From: Pseudomonas laurylsulfatiphila | Lineage (GTDB): Bacteria > Pseudomonadota > Gammaproteobacteria > Pseudomonadales > Pseudomonadaceae | Assembly: GCF_002934665.1 (NCBI RefSeq) | Contig: NZ_NIRS01000004.1 | Span: forward strand, 188,501 to 252,500 | Length of the DNA stretch: 64,000 nucleotides | Direction of reading: 5' to 3' | In this document: positions 1 to 9,059 of the stretch, piece after piece | How the letters are laid out: the number at the start of each line of letters is the position of its first letter | How positions within the stretch are numbered: position 1 is the first letter of the stretch | Made by a program: the position numbers and the translations under genes | The notes under the pieces: model-generated | Seen by the model: only the letters and a program-made list of their open reading frames with translations | Told to the model about the DNA's origin: nothing | Database searches by the model: none

Positions 1-1
1 T

Positions 2-109
2 GTGAACTGCGTAAAACTGGATATGAGCAGTACATTCAAATACGAGATTGACGATGGTTCAGCGGTGGCGGGTCAGAGCACCCGTCACGAATATGAATCA
101 GATGAGTAA
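2..109 (+). CDS. 3' end of an unidentified gene (partial)
   Basis: An open frame runs in from the left edge and ends at TAA 107-109, giving about 35 C-terminal residues that finish in an acidic tail (HEYESDE). The stop lies 5 bases before the queE start codon, so the two genes are probably co-transcribed. In dpd islands the neighbours of queE are usually other preQ0 genes (folE, queD, queC) or dpdA-C, so one of these is likely. I do not recognise the tail well enough to choose. Confidence 0.5.
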   Translation: MNCVKLDMSSTFKYEIDDGSAVAGQSTRHEYESDE

Positions 110-114
110 ACTAA

Positions 115-750
115 ATGACTTACAGCATCAAAGAAATGTTTTACACCCTTCAAGGGGAAGGCAACCAAGCGGGTCGACCCGCAGTATTCTGCCGATTCTC
201 TGGATGTAACCTCTGGTCAGGACGAGAGCAGGACAGGGCCAACGCGATTTGCACGTTCTGCGACACTGACTTCGTGGGATCTGACGGTGAGGGTGGGAAC
301 AAATTCAAAACCGCTGAAGATCTAGCCTACGCTATTGAATTACTTTGGCCTATCTCCCACCAAAGGTATAAATATGTCGTACTGACTGGAGGCGAACCAT
401 TACTTCAAGTCGATGACGCCTTAATAACAGCGTTACACAACCTCGAATTCACTATTGCAGTAGAGACCAACGGTACTATCTCTCCGCCCCCAGGCATCGA
501 TTGGATCTGCGTGAGTCCAAAATCAACTGCACAACTGAAGATTACTAAAGGTGACGAATTAAAACTCGTATTCCCGCAGCCTGATTCGATGCCGAACCAA
601 TTTGAGCATCTAGATTTCAAAAATTTCTACCTCCAACCTATGGATGGCCAAAATGTCAAAAAAAATACTGAGGCCACGATTAAATACTGCAAGAACAACC
701 CCAAATGGAGACTAGGTTTACAACAGCACAAAATCTTACAAATACCTTAA
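115..750 (+). CDS. queE: 7-carboxy-7-deazaguanine synthase QueE
   Basis: Radical SAM enzyme that contracts 6-carboxytetrahydropterin to 7-carboxy-7-deazaguanine, a cytosolic step toward preQ0. The N-terminal FYTLQGEG motif is typical of QueE. The cluster cysteines are C31, C46 and C49 (CX14CX2C), the spacing seen in one QueE subgroup rather than plain CX3CX2C. GGEPLL follows near residue 92. The length of 211 aa fits the family. It stands at the edge of a dpd restriction island and is AT-richer than the core genes, so it is probably a dedicated island copy feeding preQ0 to DNA modification rather than to tRNA queuosine. That role is inferred from context. Confidence 0.93.
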   Translation: MTYSIKEMFYTLQGEGNQAGRPAVFCRFSGCNLWSGREQDRANAICTFCDTDFVGSDGEGGNKFKTAEDLAYAIELLWPISHQRYKYVVLTGGEPLLQVDDALITALHNLEFTIAVETNGTISPPPGIDWICVSPKSTAQLKITKGDELKLVFPQPDSMPNQFEHLDFKNFYLQPMDGQNVKKNTEATIKYCKNNPKWRLGLQQHKILQIP

Positions 751-831
751 CTTTGCAGTATTTGGCCACTAAAACGCGGCCCAACCTTATGCTCGACCAG
801 TTTGAGTCGCAACTTAGAAAGCGAAAGATGA

Positions 832-3084
832 TTATGCCGCGATAGATCCCCCCCCCCGACTGTGACTAACTACTCGCTCGATAATCCGCGTCGTACCTGT
901 TCCCTCCACATATAGCAACTCCGAATTAGACCTCAATGCATTTTTTATGCAATAGAAGGCCTGGTGACTGGCCACGCCAGACACAAATACGACCCAATCA
1001 GCTTGTCGAACACCCAGACTCAATGCTTTTGTACAATCATCGTCTGCATTGGTACTGATCTTCGCTAGCGGAAAGAGCCTGCCCAACACTTCGGCTGCTC
1101 GCTCTACGGCACGACTATCTAGGCTATAAAGCAGAATGCGGACTGTAACCGAGGCCGGAGCTAAACTTGCGCTGCCCTCTTCCGTAATATCGAATTCAGG
1201 TAAGGTAACACCCGACTCATCTGCCAGAAAATGGAGTAGCGACCGCTCTCCTGCGGACAAACGCGTGTAGTAATTAATGCCGACTCCGGTGATTTGCGTA
1301 ACCCAGCGCAGGTGCGCTTCGGGATCCCGAGCAGGATGAACAGCTAATAAATCGGCGAGATCAAGGGCCCAAGCCATGGTCCCCGGCGCCTTGACCTCAT
1401 CGAAAATATCGCAAATCCGCCCGATTAGATCCCCATAATCCTGGGCATTCAACCCCGCTAGTAGGCAATGGCGGATTGCCATTTTAATCAACTCAAGTTC
1501 AGAATCGCCATACCGATCCCATACGTGAAGAGCTTCGATCAAGCTTCGATAAACAGATATTAAAGAAGCGCGCGGCTCCGCTCTTTGAATCAGCCACTCG
1601 AACCACACGGGATAGAGTGATTCGAATAACCCCTCGTCAGACACTGCATATTCTTCAATAGTTGACACAAGCTGGTCAGCGAAGGTGCGATCTGAAAGAA
1701 GTTGCTCAGCCATATCCGAACGAGCCAACTCCCGCCAATAGTCGACAACGCTTGTATCAGTGACCGTCAGAGCAACAGGAGCAGATTTTCTAATTCCAGG
1801 ACCAGAAATCGACTCTACAGCTAATTTTTCAACATCCCCAATCAGACGGGCACGTGTACTCAGCAACTCATCGGCGAGTTGAGAATCGGTTAAAACCACG
1901 CGATCTAGAGTTTGTCGCGCATGCACTGGGTCGCCTATTTCCTTTGCACAGCGTAACAATGCCTGCAAAACCTCTAGGCTATCGGGCAGCGGTAACAACA
2001 GCAAAAAAGCTTGCTCATACCGCTCCAACTCCATTTCCAGTCGAGCGTTATTGAAACCAGTGGCGGGTTGAAGCGCCGTTATGTGCTGACGGATATTGGC
2101 CGAGGCTGTACCGAATGCATCATTACTCAACTTATCAAGAAGTGACTGACAGAGTTGCGCCGAGGGCGTTTCTTGTCCAAGTTCGTGCAAGATAAAGCCC
2201 TTGAGCGCTGCCGGGCGGAGGCTACCACCTCGGTACCGCAACAAAGGGGAAGCTGTGACTCTTACAAACTCGGCAAAACGGGTAATCAGATTCTGTGCAC
2301 TTCCTGTATGCTCTACTTGGCTGAGATGTGTCTCGTAGAGTGCCTGCCAGATATCGCCGTAGGTCTCCGGAGGCAGGCGGATCTTGATTATGTCTGTAAA
2401 CAATGTGTGGTTTAAAATATTCGCCCAACGACCAAGTGCTGCGTTGAGTCGAATTTCCAAAAACGCCCGATTCTGCCCACCTAATCCATGCTGCTCACAC
2501 AATGCTACAATGATTGAGCGAGCATCCTTCTCGTTATGTGCGATAAGAGCACAATCAAACTCAGCTCTAAGTTGGCCAAAACTGCGCCACGCCTGACGGA
2601 CTCGAATTGGCTGCTGCGCAAGCAATCTCCAGTAAAGGCCCCAACGTTCGGCAACCCGTGCGTTCAGCTTTTCTGTGCTCGCACGAAACGTCAAGATACT
2701 TAGTCCAGCCTGCATCAAGGCCTGCCGCACTTGCTCGAGGCCGCCTGCGAGTGGCGTTCCGATAATGTCAAATTCAGCATAACTGGGACCAATGAACGCT
2801 TGTAGTTCGTTGCTCAGAGCATGTACACCCGTTTCGCTGAACACACAGGCAAACCAATACACCCGATTATCGGGCAATTGGCTGAATGGCAACAGGATCG
2901 GTCGATCAGTGTAACCACGTAAATATCGTTCCAACGCAGGGTATAGGCTCTCAGGAACAGCGTTTTCACTAGTACCATCTGTTGTAGAGTTAGTTACTTT
3001 TAGGGGGAAATTGAAACGATTCGTTTTTCCGAAGAACTGCTCAAGTAGGGTCTGCGCCGCAACCGCTTGTTGATTGTTACTCAT
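832..3084 (-). CDS. dpdD: DpdD, restriction component of the dpd 7-deazaguanine DNA system
   Basis: Last gene of the dpd chain, about 750 aa. I assign DpdD by size, by position after the PLD protein and by membership of the cluster; its biochemical role is unknown. Most of the protein is helical. The last ~100 residues look like a small Rossmann-type domain ending in a V-S-G-V-x-S-H pattern that resembles DUF2325 proteins (my inference). The ATG at 3084-3082 overlaps the dpdK stop by 8 bases; another in-frame ATG lies 6 bases upstream (3090). A run of ten C (ten G in the message) at 848-857 sits in the final codons. Confidence 0.75.
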   Translation of the reverse strand: MSNNQQAVAAQTLLEQFFGKTNRFNFPLKVTNSTTDGTSENAVPESLYPALERYLRGYTDRPILLPFSQLPDNRVYWFACVFSETGVHALSNELQAFIGPSYAEFDIIGTPLAGGLEQVRQALMQAGLSILTFRASTEKLNARVAERWGLYWRLLAQQPIRVRQAWRSFGQLRAEFDCALIAHNEKDARSIIVALCEQHGLGGQNRAFLEIRLNAALGRWANILNHTLFTDIIKIRLPPETYGDIWQALYETHLSQVEHTGSAQNLITRFAEFVRVTASPLLRYRGGSLRPAALKGFILHELGQETPSAQLCQSLLDKLSNDAFGTASANIRQHITALQPATGFNNARLEMELERYEQAFLLLLPLPDSLEVLQALLRCAKEIGDPVHARQTLDRVVLTDSQLADELLSTRARLIGDVEKLAVESISGPGIRKSAPVALTVTDTSVVDYWRELARSDMAEQLLSDRTFADQLVSTIEEYAVSDEGLFESLYPVWFEWLIQRAEPRASLISVYRSLIEALHVWDRYGDSELELIKMAIRHCLLAGLNAQDYGDLIGRICDIFDEVKAPGTMAWALDLADLLAVHPARDPEAHLRWVTQITGVGINYYTRLSAGERSLLHFLADESGVTLPEFDITEEGSASLAPASVTVRILLYSLDSRAVERAAEVLGRLFPLAKISTNADDDCTKALSLGVRQADWVVFVSGVASHQAFYCIKNALRSNSELLYVEGTGTTRIIERVVSHSRGGGSIAA

Positions 3085-3604
3085 GGACATAGCTACTAAA
3101 TTCGATACGCAGGCCTGCCACCTTTTCAGGATCAAAATCGACTATAAGCGATTCAGCATTCACGTCTATGCCATTATTCGTGAAATTCATCGACCCGCCG
3201 ATCCAGACACGATCAGTAAGAAGCCCTTTTGTATGAAAATCAGGTACTTCCGCCCAATCCAGAAGATCGAGCAATCCAGCATCTAGCAACTTAATACTTA
3301 GTCGCGATTTAAATTTCTCGTTTTGCGGCGTATTTGGTCGAACCCGTATAACCAGTCGAGTGTTATTGGCGACAATACTACTCAGCACCTCGATTAATCG
3401 AATCTCTTTATGACCCCACTCCGGATTAAGTCCGTCGAAATTACCGACCGAGTTTTCAAAAATCACTATGTCACTAATCCAGGGTGCAGCCAGGAAAACC
3501 GTCCTGCTTGGGATCAGCAACTCCTCTGCCAGTACCATTGACAGGATTTTTTGTGCCTCACGGGGTGCTGTTGTGGCCGATTTTAAGATGTGACGTAGCG
3601 TCAT
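3077..3604 (-). CDS. dpdK: DpdK, phospholipase D-like nuclease
   Basis: A 175-aa protein of the PLD superfamily. One HKD motif is visible near residue 125 (HTKGLLTD followed by GSMN), so an active site would need a homodimer, as in Nuc or BfiI-type nucleases. DpdK is the PLD component that accompanies DpdD-J in dpd islands and is the most plausible strand-cutting enzyme of the restriction arm (inference). The start chosen is ATG 3604-3602, which forms an ATGA overlap with the dpdJ stop. An upstream ATG at 3631 would add nine residues but lies deeper in dpdJ. Confidence 0.88.
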   Translation of the reverse strand: MTLRHILKSATTAPREAQKILSMVLAEELLIPSRTVFLAAPWISDIVIFENSVGNFDGLNPEWGHKEIRLIEVLSSIVANNTRLVIRVRPNTPQNEKFKSRLSIKLLDAGLLDLLDWAEVPDFHTKGLLTDRVWIGGSMNFTNNGIDVNAESLIVDFDPEKVAGLRIEFSSYVHE

Positions 3605-6600
3605 GCGAAATCCGGGATCGAGAAGTTCCATTCAATCATGTCACCGTTCCGCTTGATGCCAGATAACTCGGGGAACACGTTGAGATAGTCGAACTGCACC
3701 GGTTCCGTAGCCATCGAGGCAACCACTTTGGGAAGCCAGATCGCCGCTTCTGCGGCGGGCGCAGTTACAGTTGATTCATTGCAATTGATCAGTTGCTCGC
3801 GCACTAACGCTTCCCAACCAGGTTGATGCGGATCGACCGCTGGCGGACGGACCGTAAGCCAGTTTTCCAGCAGCAGTCTCTCAGTGTCAATAGCATAAGG
3901 TGAGAAACGATTCGACCAAGGTAACCCGACGGCACGCAGTGCATGACCCTGCGGCCAAAGCAGACCGAGCATGACACCGAAACGCCAGGCACGCCTATCG
4001 CCGCTGGGTAGCACCATCCCCAACATCCCCAGCGCCTGATCGAGCTCCCCAGTTTCGCAGAACAAAGCACACAAGACACGCACATCAACCTCAACACCGT
4101 GGTTTGACTCGATATCGTCCCATCGGGAGTGAATCTCAGCTAGTAGTTGATCGAGTTCACCTGGGCTATTGGGGCGTAACAAGCGCATGCTTAGTGCAAC
4201 ACTGTACCCATGGAATACCGCCTGCCCGCGCGCAGTTAACAAACAACGCAATTGCGCAAATGCTTCGCTCGCTTCGGCAGACGAGGTCGCCCGGCGCACG
4301 GCTGTCACAGCATCTGTTACTTCGGAATCAGGCAAAGGCCCGCCAAGCCACTGGACGACTGCCCTTAGTTGAGTGTTGGTATACTCAAAATCACGAGGAC
4401 TTAGCGCCGCCTCAATATGACGATATAAATTATCCGGTCGGATGCTAAGGAGGTTGGCAACATCCTCTATTAGCCCATTACCTCCAGGGCTAGTCTCTGA
4501 AATCCAGATTTCAGCGGTTGCAGGACACGTGCCGTCGTCTCGTTTGATATCGATGTCGACAATCAAAGCGTCAGTATCCACTTGAGGACAGGCCTGCTGA
4601 ATCGCTTCAAGACAAGCTGCACCGAGCGTCGCGCGAATTGTAGTGGCCAACCACTCGTCCCAACTGGCGTCGATTGCATTGACGAGTACGTTTGCTGCTT
4701 CACGAACTGCAGCGCGCACCTTCCCTGACGACAGCGCCTCAAGCAGTGCCTGCCGTAGCCTATCGCTGCCCTCCTCCCCTTGTTTGGCAATTGGCAATTG
4801 GAATACCGTTTCTAGAACCTCTTTTAGGATTCCCAAACTCACATCAGCCTCAACCTTATCGAGCGCATCTGCAAGGGAGCATCCATCTGCGACCGCCACC
4901 TGCAAAGCACCGATCTGGAAGATTTGTGCTATCCAACCTCGTAAAAAGGGATTCTGTACTTCGGTACAGAGCTTTAGGTTTTGTCGAGCTTCCCAGTTGT
5001 AACGCGATGCGCGTGCCGCGCGGAGTCGCGCGGGGTTGCTCCAATCGATGGTGTTGTGCAAAGTCCCTGGCAAATTGAGAACCAGGATCAATGCATCTAC
5101 CTCAATATCAAAACCAACAGCTGCTGGCTGCCCGTGCTGCATGAAACGCCAGTCGACAGTTACTCGGTCACTTTTATTACCCTTGAGTACACGCAAGTCG
5201 GCATTTGAACTTATGGCATAACGGCGGACCAATACGGGACATTGGGCGGCATGGGTGTGCACGAGTATGTGCTTGATCAGGGTGCTGATGCCGAGATGCG
5301 GAGGCGGAATCATCTTAGCGCCCTGCTGGGGAGTTAGCATGAACGACTCCCACTTCAGCAACGCATTCGACGTATCGGCTACGCCCATTCCGTTGGACTT
5401 CTTCTCCGGAGGTTTTCCCAGTTTTACGCCGTGCGGAAGAAAGGCGTTGTATTTCGTCCTAGTCCCGTTGCTGGAAACGACAAAGGGGCGTTGTGGTTCC
5501 AGCACATACCAGGACTCGATGTCGACATCATCCTCCACGTGTCCGCCTGCAGCGACGTATCCGTCCAACCGGGGCACATCCAAGCCCAGCCACGAAGCGT
5601 CCTCATATCGGCGCGAGACCCGCCCAGGAGCAAACTCAGCTAGACCCTGCTGTACAGGCAAGTAGTAATGGACTGCCCTCTTGCCGTTTTCCGGTAGAAT
5701 CATCTTCATTTCCGGAAGGCTTAAATCACTGAACAGACTCCCGGGGATATAGTCGGGCAATGGATGATTGGCCGTCAGGTCTTCTCCCGGCCTACCTTGA
5801 GAACGCCAGCCCGACGACAACCTGCGAACCAACGTCGGAATGGCCCCCACCATTACGGGACGTGGCTGGCTCCACATCAATACATTCATTTCGTCTGTCG
5901 TCAATGCCAAACGACTAGCGAGGCAGGCTGCCAAGTTCTCCGCTTTGTCTGTCGACTGGAGTACTTCGCTCAACACGCGCAGCCCACGCTGTCGCCGAAG
6001 CCTTGCTTCAAGCCAATAAATGCCTAGTTTGCCGTTAGAGTTGGGCGGTGCTAACGCTAATACCTGATTCTTCAACTCCTGCCATTCTGTCCAACTAATA
6101 GCCGGTTCCTTCACGCTCTCTGCCAGTTTTTGTAACTTTCGAAACCCATCCCCCCACCTTCTGACGTGTTCGTCGTTGATGGGTTTTGACAGATCGCGCC
6201 AGACTGAGAGCGCCGGAAATCTGCGGCAAGTCCAGTCGCTGAGTTGATCCAACAACGCGTAAACCGCTTGCATGCGTTGCACATACCGGTTTGCAAGAGG
6301 CAGTTGTCTCGGTGGAAGATCCGGATCGAATAGTTGGTCATAAGCCTGATAGGTCAGTCGGTCACGACCATAATCGCTCAACGTGACGATTGTCCAAGGT
6401 CGGGTGTGACGGGTTCGACCAGCCCGCCCCTTACGCTGCAGAAAGGAGGCTATATCACGAGGTGCTTTATGTTGCACAACCACCCCGACGGCCGGGTCAT
6501 CAAAGCCCACTTCCAGCGCAGCGGTTGCAACTACGATTTCACTCCGATTGCTCACCCCTGAGTCAAGCGACGTAGTACGTGCGACCTCGAGTCGATTGTT

Positions 6601-8331
6601 GAGTTGGTGACCAATCTCTTCAGCCACTCGCCAGTCCTGCCCTGCGAAGTAGCGGTCAGGCTCTTGAGTTTTGCGCGTTCTGAGCTCAGCCAGTGGAGCA
6701 CGGTTCGCAATAGGATTTCCACTCGGATAATACCGCGCCTCAGCATCTAACAAATCTTTGAACAGGCGATTAGCAGCGTCGAGTTGATCAGTAAATGCAA
6801 AGGCCCGCCAGCCAAAGAAGGGGTTGTCTTTACGATCGAAAGTTTGAGGGGTATCAAGTAGTCGTGCACCCAGCATCAACGTTTGAATCGTCGTCGACAA
6901 TAGGGCTGTCTGTGACACCGGATCACCCCGTAAGGCGAGCATATACTCAGCCCCTTCTGAGACCATATCTTGGTCGTGGGGGACTATCTCCTCGACCGCC
7001 GAGTCGGCAAGACCGGTCAAACTGGCAAAAAAAGCGCGGCCATCGGCAATAGTTGCAGATAGCCCGACAAAACTTGAACGCCGCTGCGAGGCTGCCCACC
7101 AACGTCGTAGCAGATAGGCCACTTGAGCACCGTAGGTACCGGCGTATAGATGAACCTCATCTAGCAACATCAGGTCGGGAGCACGCTCAGCATTCGGACC
7201 TACACCAAAGACATGGCGCAAATCGTTGTTGGAAAGGTGCCGATTTAACATCTCTACCGTGGTAAAGAGGATATCCGGTGGGTCCTTGCTTATGGTCTGG
7301 CGTGTAAAAGCGAGTGTGTGGCTATCCACAACCATGCCACACTCATTGCAAACTAGTCGCTCTAACCCCTTTGCGACATCCGCTCTCCTAAGCACCATTT
7401 CTCCATGCAGTGGATCGACTGGACACTTAAAGAACGACGTTCGTTTGCTATTCACGCCGTCCGGCAAAAAGCCCGAGAGGGCTTGCGGTGTTTCTCCGTA
7501 CAACACCCCTATACGTAGTGGGCGCCCACCTTGTTTCGCCAGCCACGCGTCGAACTTGCGGCACTGGTCCCATACCTCGGCCAACTGATCCTTAAGAAGT
7601 TCGTTTCGAGGGTAGAGAGCCAGCACCCGGACACCTTTGGCGGAGGGCGACTGCACACGTTGAGAAGCAAGCCAAGCGAGTGCCGGTAGATAGAAGGCAA
7701 GAGTTTTACCGCTTCCTGTCCCAGCCGAAACCAACGTCCCAGAAGTCTTTCCTGCCTCAAGGCATCCAAAAATGCGCTCAGTAGAACGCACCTGGAACTC
7801 GGCGAGGGACTGAGACTTCATATCGTTCAGCCAGACATTGAGGGCCGAACGTAATTGAGGCGTATCAATGGTTTGGCTGAGGCGGTCGTATACCGCGAGA
7901 GCCCCCTGATCGCGGTTAGGATAACGCCGTGATCTACGCACAAATCGATAATCCGCCACCAGTGTGGGAGCCCGAGCCCATTCGCCCGGGTCTGCGTGCT
8001 TGGGAAAGAGTTGGCGTAACTGAGCAATTAGCCGAACCCCCTCAGCCATACGTGTACGCCATAACCGCTCGCCAGCCAAACCATGCACTTCGAACAGCAT
8101 CTTAAGCGCGACTAGTTTGCCCTTCAGGTCAAGCCTCGTTCTAATATTGCAGTCGGAATGACCTAAAATCGTCAGTGACTTTTCTAGTCGTAAGACCCGT
8201 TGCAGCGCCTCATCCACTTCTGAATCGCTTAATGAATTTTCGACAAGTCCCCACACAAGACAGCGTGCTTCCAACTGCTCAAGTTCATCAAGTGCGTATT
8301 CCGCCAACTGGAGATCAGGTGTCAGCGCCAT
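3601..8331 (-). CDS. dpdJ: DpdJ, large DEAD/DEAH-box helicase
   Basis: A 1576-aa superfamily 2 helicase. Walker A GTGSGKT is near residue 208, the motif II box is DEVH near 390, motif III SAT follows near 430, and the motif VI region RKGRAGRTRH is near 637. Two cysteine pairs between motifs I and II (around FKCP and VCNEC) could bind zinc. A PGGNG stretch toward the C-terminus recalls DUF1998-type domains of Z1/MrfA-like helicases (inference). DpdJ belongs to the restriction arm of the dpd system. It is translationally coupled: it overlaps dpdI by 10 bases and dpdK by 4. Confidence 0.88.
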   Translation of the reverse strand: MALTPDLQLAEYALDELEQLEARCLVWGLVENSLSDSEVDEALQRVLRLEKSLTILGHSDCNIRTRLDLKGKLVALKMLFEVHGLAGERLWRTRMAEGVRLIAQLRQLFPKHADPGEWARAPTLVADYRFVRRSRRYPNRDQGALAVYDRLSQTIDTPQLRSALNVWLNDMKSQSLAEFQVRSTERIFGCLEAGKTSGTLVSAGTGSGKTLAFYLPALAWLASQRVQSPSAKGVRVLALYPRNELLKDQLAEVWDQCRKFDAWLAKQGGRPLRIGVLYGETPQALSGFLPDGVNSKRTSFFKCPVDPLHGEMVLRRADVAKGLERLVCNECGMVVDSHTLAFTRQTISKDPPDILFTTVEMLNRHLSNNDLRHVFGVGPNAERAPDLMLLDEVHLYAGTYGAQVAYLLRRWWAASQRRSSFVGLSATIADGRAFFASLTGLADSAVEEIVPHDQDMVSEGAEYMLALRGDPVSQTALLSTTIQTLMLGARLLDTPQTFDRKDNPFFGWRAFAFTDQLDAANRLFKDLLDAEARYYPSGNPIANRAPLAELRTRKTQEPDRYFAGQDWRVAEEIGHQLNNRLEVARTTSLDSGVSNRSEIVVATAALEVGFDDPAVGVVVQHKAPRDIASFLQRKGRAGRTRHTRPWTIVTLSDYGRDRLTYQAYDQLFDPDLPPRQLPLANRYVQRMQAVYALLDQLSDWTCRRFPALSVWRDLSKPINDEHVRRWGDGFRKLQKLAESVKEPAISWTEWQELKNQVLALAPPNSNGKLGIYWLEARLRRQRGLRVLSEVLQSTDKAENLAACLASRLALTTDEMNVLMWSQPRPVMVGAIPTLVRRLSSGWRSQGRPGEDLTANHPLPDYIPGSLFSDLSLPEMKMILPENGKRAVHYYLPVQQGLAEFAPGRVSRRYEDASWLGLDVPRLDGYVAAGGHVEDDVDIESWYVLEPQRPFVVSSNGTRTKYNAFLPHGVKLGKPPEKKSNGMGVADTSNALLKWESFMLTPQQGAKMIPPPHLGISTLIKHILVHTHAAQCPVLVRRYAISSNADLRVLKGNKSDRVTVDWRFMQHGQPAAVGFDIEVDALILVLNLPGTLHNTIDWSNPARLRAARASRYNWEARQNLKLCTEVQNPFLRGWIAQIFQIGALQVAVADGCSLADALDKVEADVSLGILKEVLETVFQLPIAKQGEEGSDRLRQALLEALSSGKVRAAVREAANVLVNAIDASWDEWLATTIRATLGAACLEAIQQACPQVDTDALIVDIDIKRDDGTCPATAEIWISETSPGGNGLIEDVANLLSIRPDNLYRHIEAALSPRDFEYTNTQLRAVVQWLGGPLPDSEVTDAVTAVRRATSSAEASEAFAQLRCLLTARGQAVFHGYSVALSMRLLRPNSPGELDQLLAEIHSRWDDIESNHGVEVDVRVLCALFCETGELDQALGMLGMVLPSGDRRAWRFGVMLGLLWPQGHALRAVGLPWSNRFSPYAIDTERLLLENWLTVRPPAVDPHQPGWEALVREQLINCNESTVTAPAAEAAIWLPKVVASMATEPVQFDYLNVFPELSGIKRNGDMIEWNFSIPDFA

Positions 8332-9059
8332 GTGTTCGCCACCTTCAATCTCACAACAAACCGATTTTGATCATCATTCTCGGCGAGCCACTTGATCACT
8401 TCGGGTGTCACCAACTCGAGCGCAGCCCCATCAGACTCAACAGCCTTGAGGAAACGACGTACGGAATCTGGGGCTGATGTATCCATCTGGCTGTGAATCT
8501 TTCGCAGGGCCTCGACATGATCGAAGACAACGCGGCGGCTATCCTCGTTAACTGGTAACTCGTGCCGGATGACCGTCTGATAGGATATATGCGCAGCCCT
8601 ATACTGAATCAGCAACTGTTCATTTGTCGGAGTCTTGAGGATACGATTCTCAAGGGTATTGGGCGATTCCACTCTCCCCAGGGTGTCGATATACGCTTTC
8701 CAAATCTTACGCACATGATCGATCACAACAGAATTGGCTGCGTCAGTCGCTGAACGCAGACGCGCCCAAAGGTTCTCAACGGACAAGGACTCAACATCGC
8801 CACCGGCCTCGAGACGCGCCCGAGCTTCCTTCGTCAGCGCCTTAGCCGCCGCGCTCGTTTCGACGATCTGAAGCTCTCCGCGTATCGTCGGATCGACGAA
8901 TCTCATTTTTTCTATCAGTCCCTGACGAGAACTGATGAGTTGTTCCCACTCTCGCAAGCGTTCTTGAAAAGCGGAAATCTCGTGCCGGGTCTGGTTCGCC
9001 AAATGCGCTTGTTCGAGTCCACCACGAAGCGCGCGACATTGCTCAATCAAAGTCGCCAT
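8322..9059 (-). CDS. dpdI: DpdI, dpd accessory protein
   Basis: A 245-aa, mostly helical protein rich in charged residues and probably coiled-coil in its first half. No catalytic motif is visible. It is named by position between the ATPase DpdH and the helicase DpdJ. The start is decided by a strong GGAGG four bases upstream of ATG 9059-9057. That ATG overlaps the dpdH stop as TAATG. An in-frame ATG four codons upstream (9071) would put the Shine-Dalgarno inside the gene and is less likely. Confidence 0.72.
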   Translation of the reverse strand: MATLIEQCRALRGGLEQAHLANQTRHEISAFQERLREWEQLISSRQGLIEKMRFVDPTIRGELQIVETSAAAKALTKEARARLEAGGDVESLSVENLWARLRSATDAANSVVIDHVRKIWKAYIDTLGRVESPNTLENRILKTPTNEQLLIQYRAAHISYQTVIRHELPVNEDSRRVVFDHVEALRKIHSQMDTSAPDSVRRFLKAVESDGAALELVTPEVIKWLAENDDQNRFVVRLKVANTWR

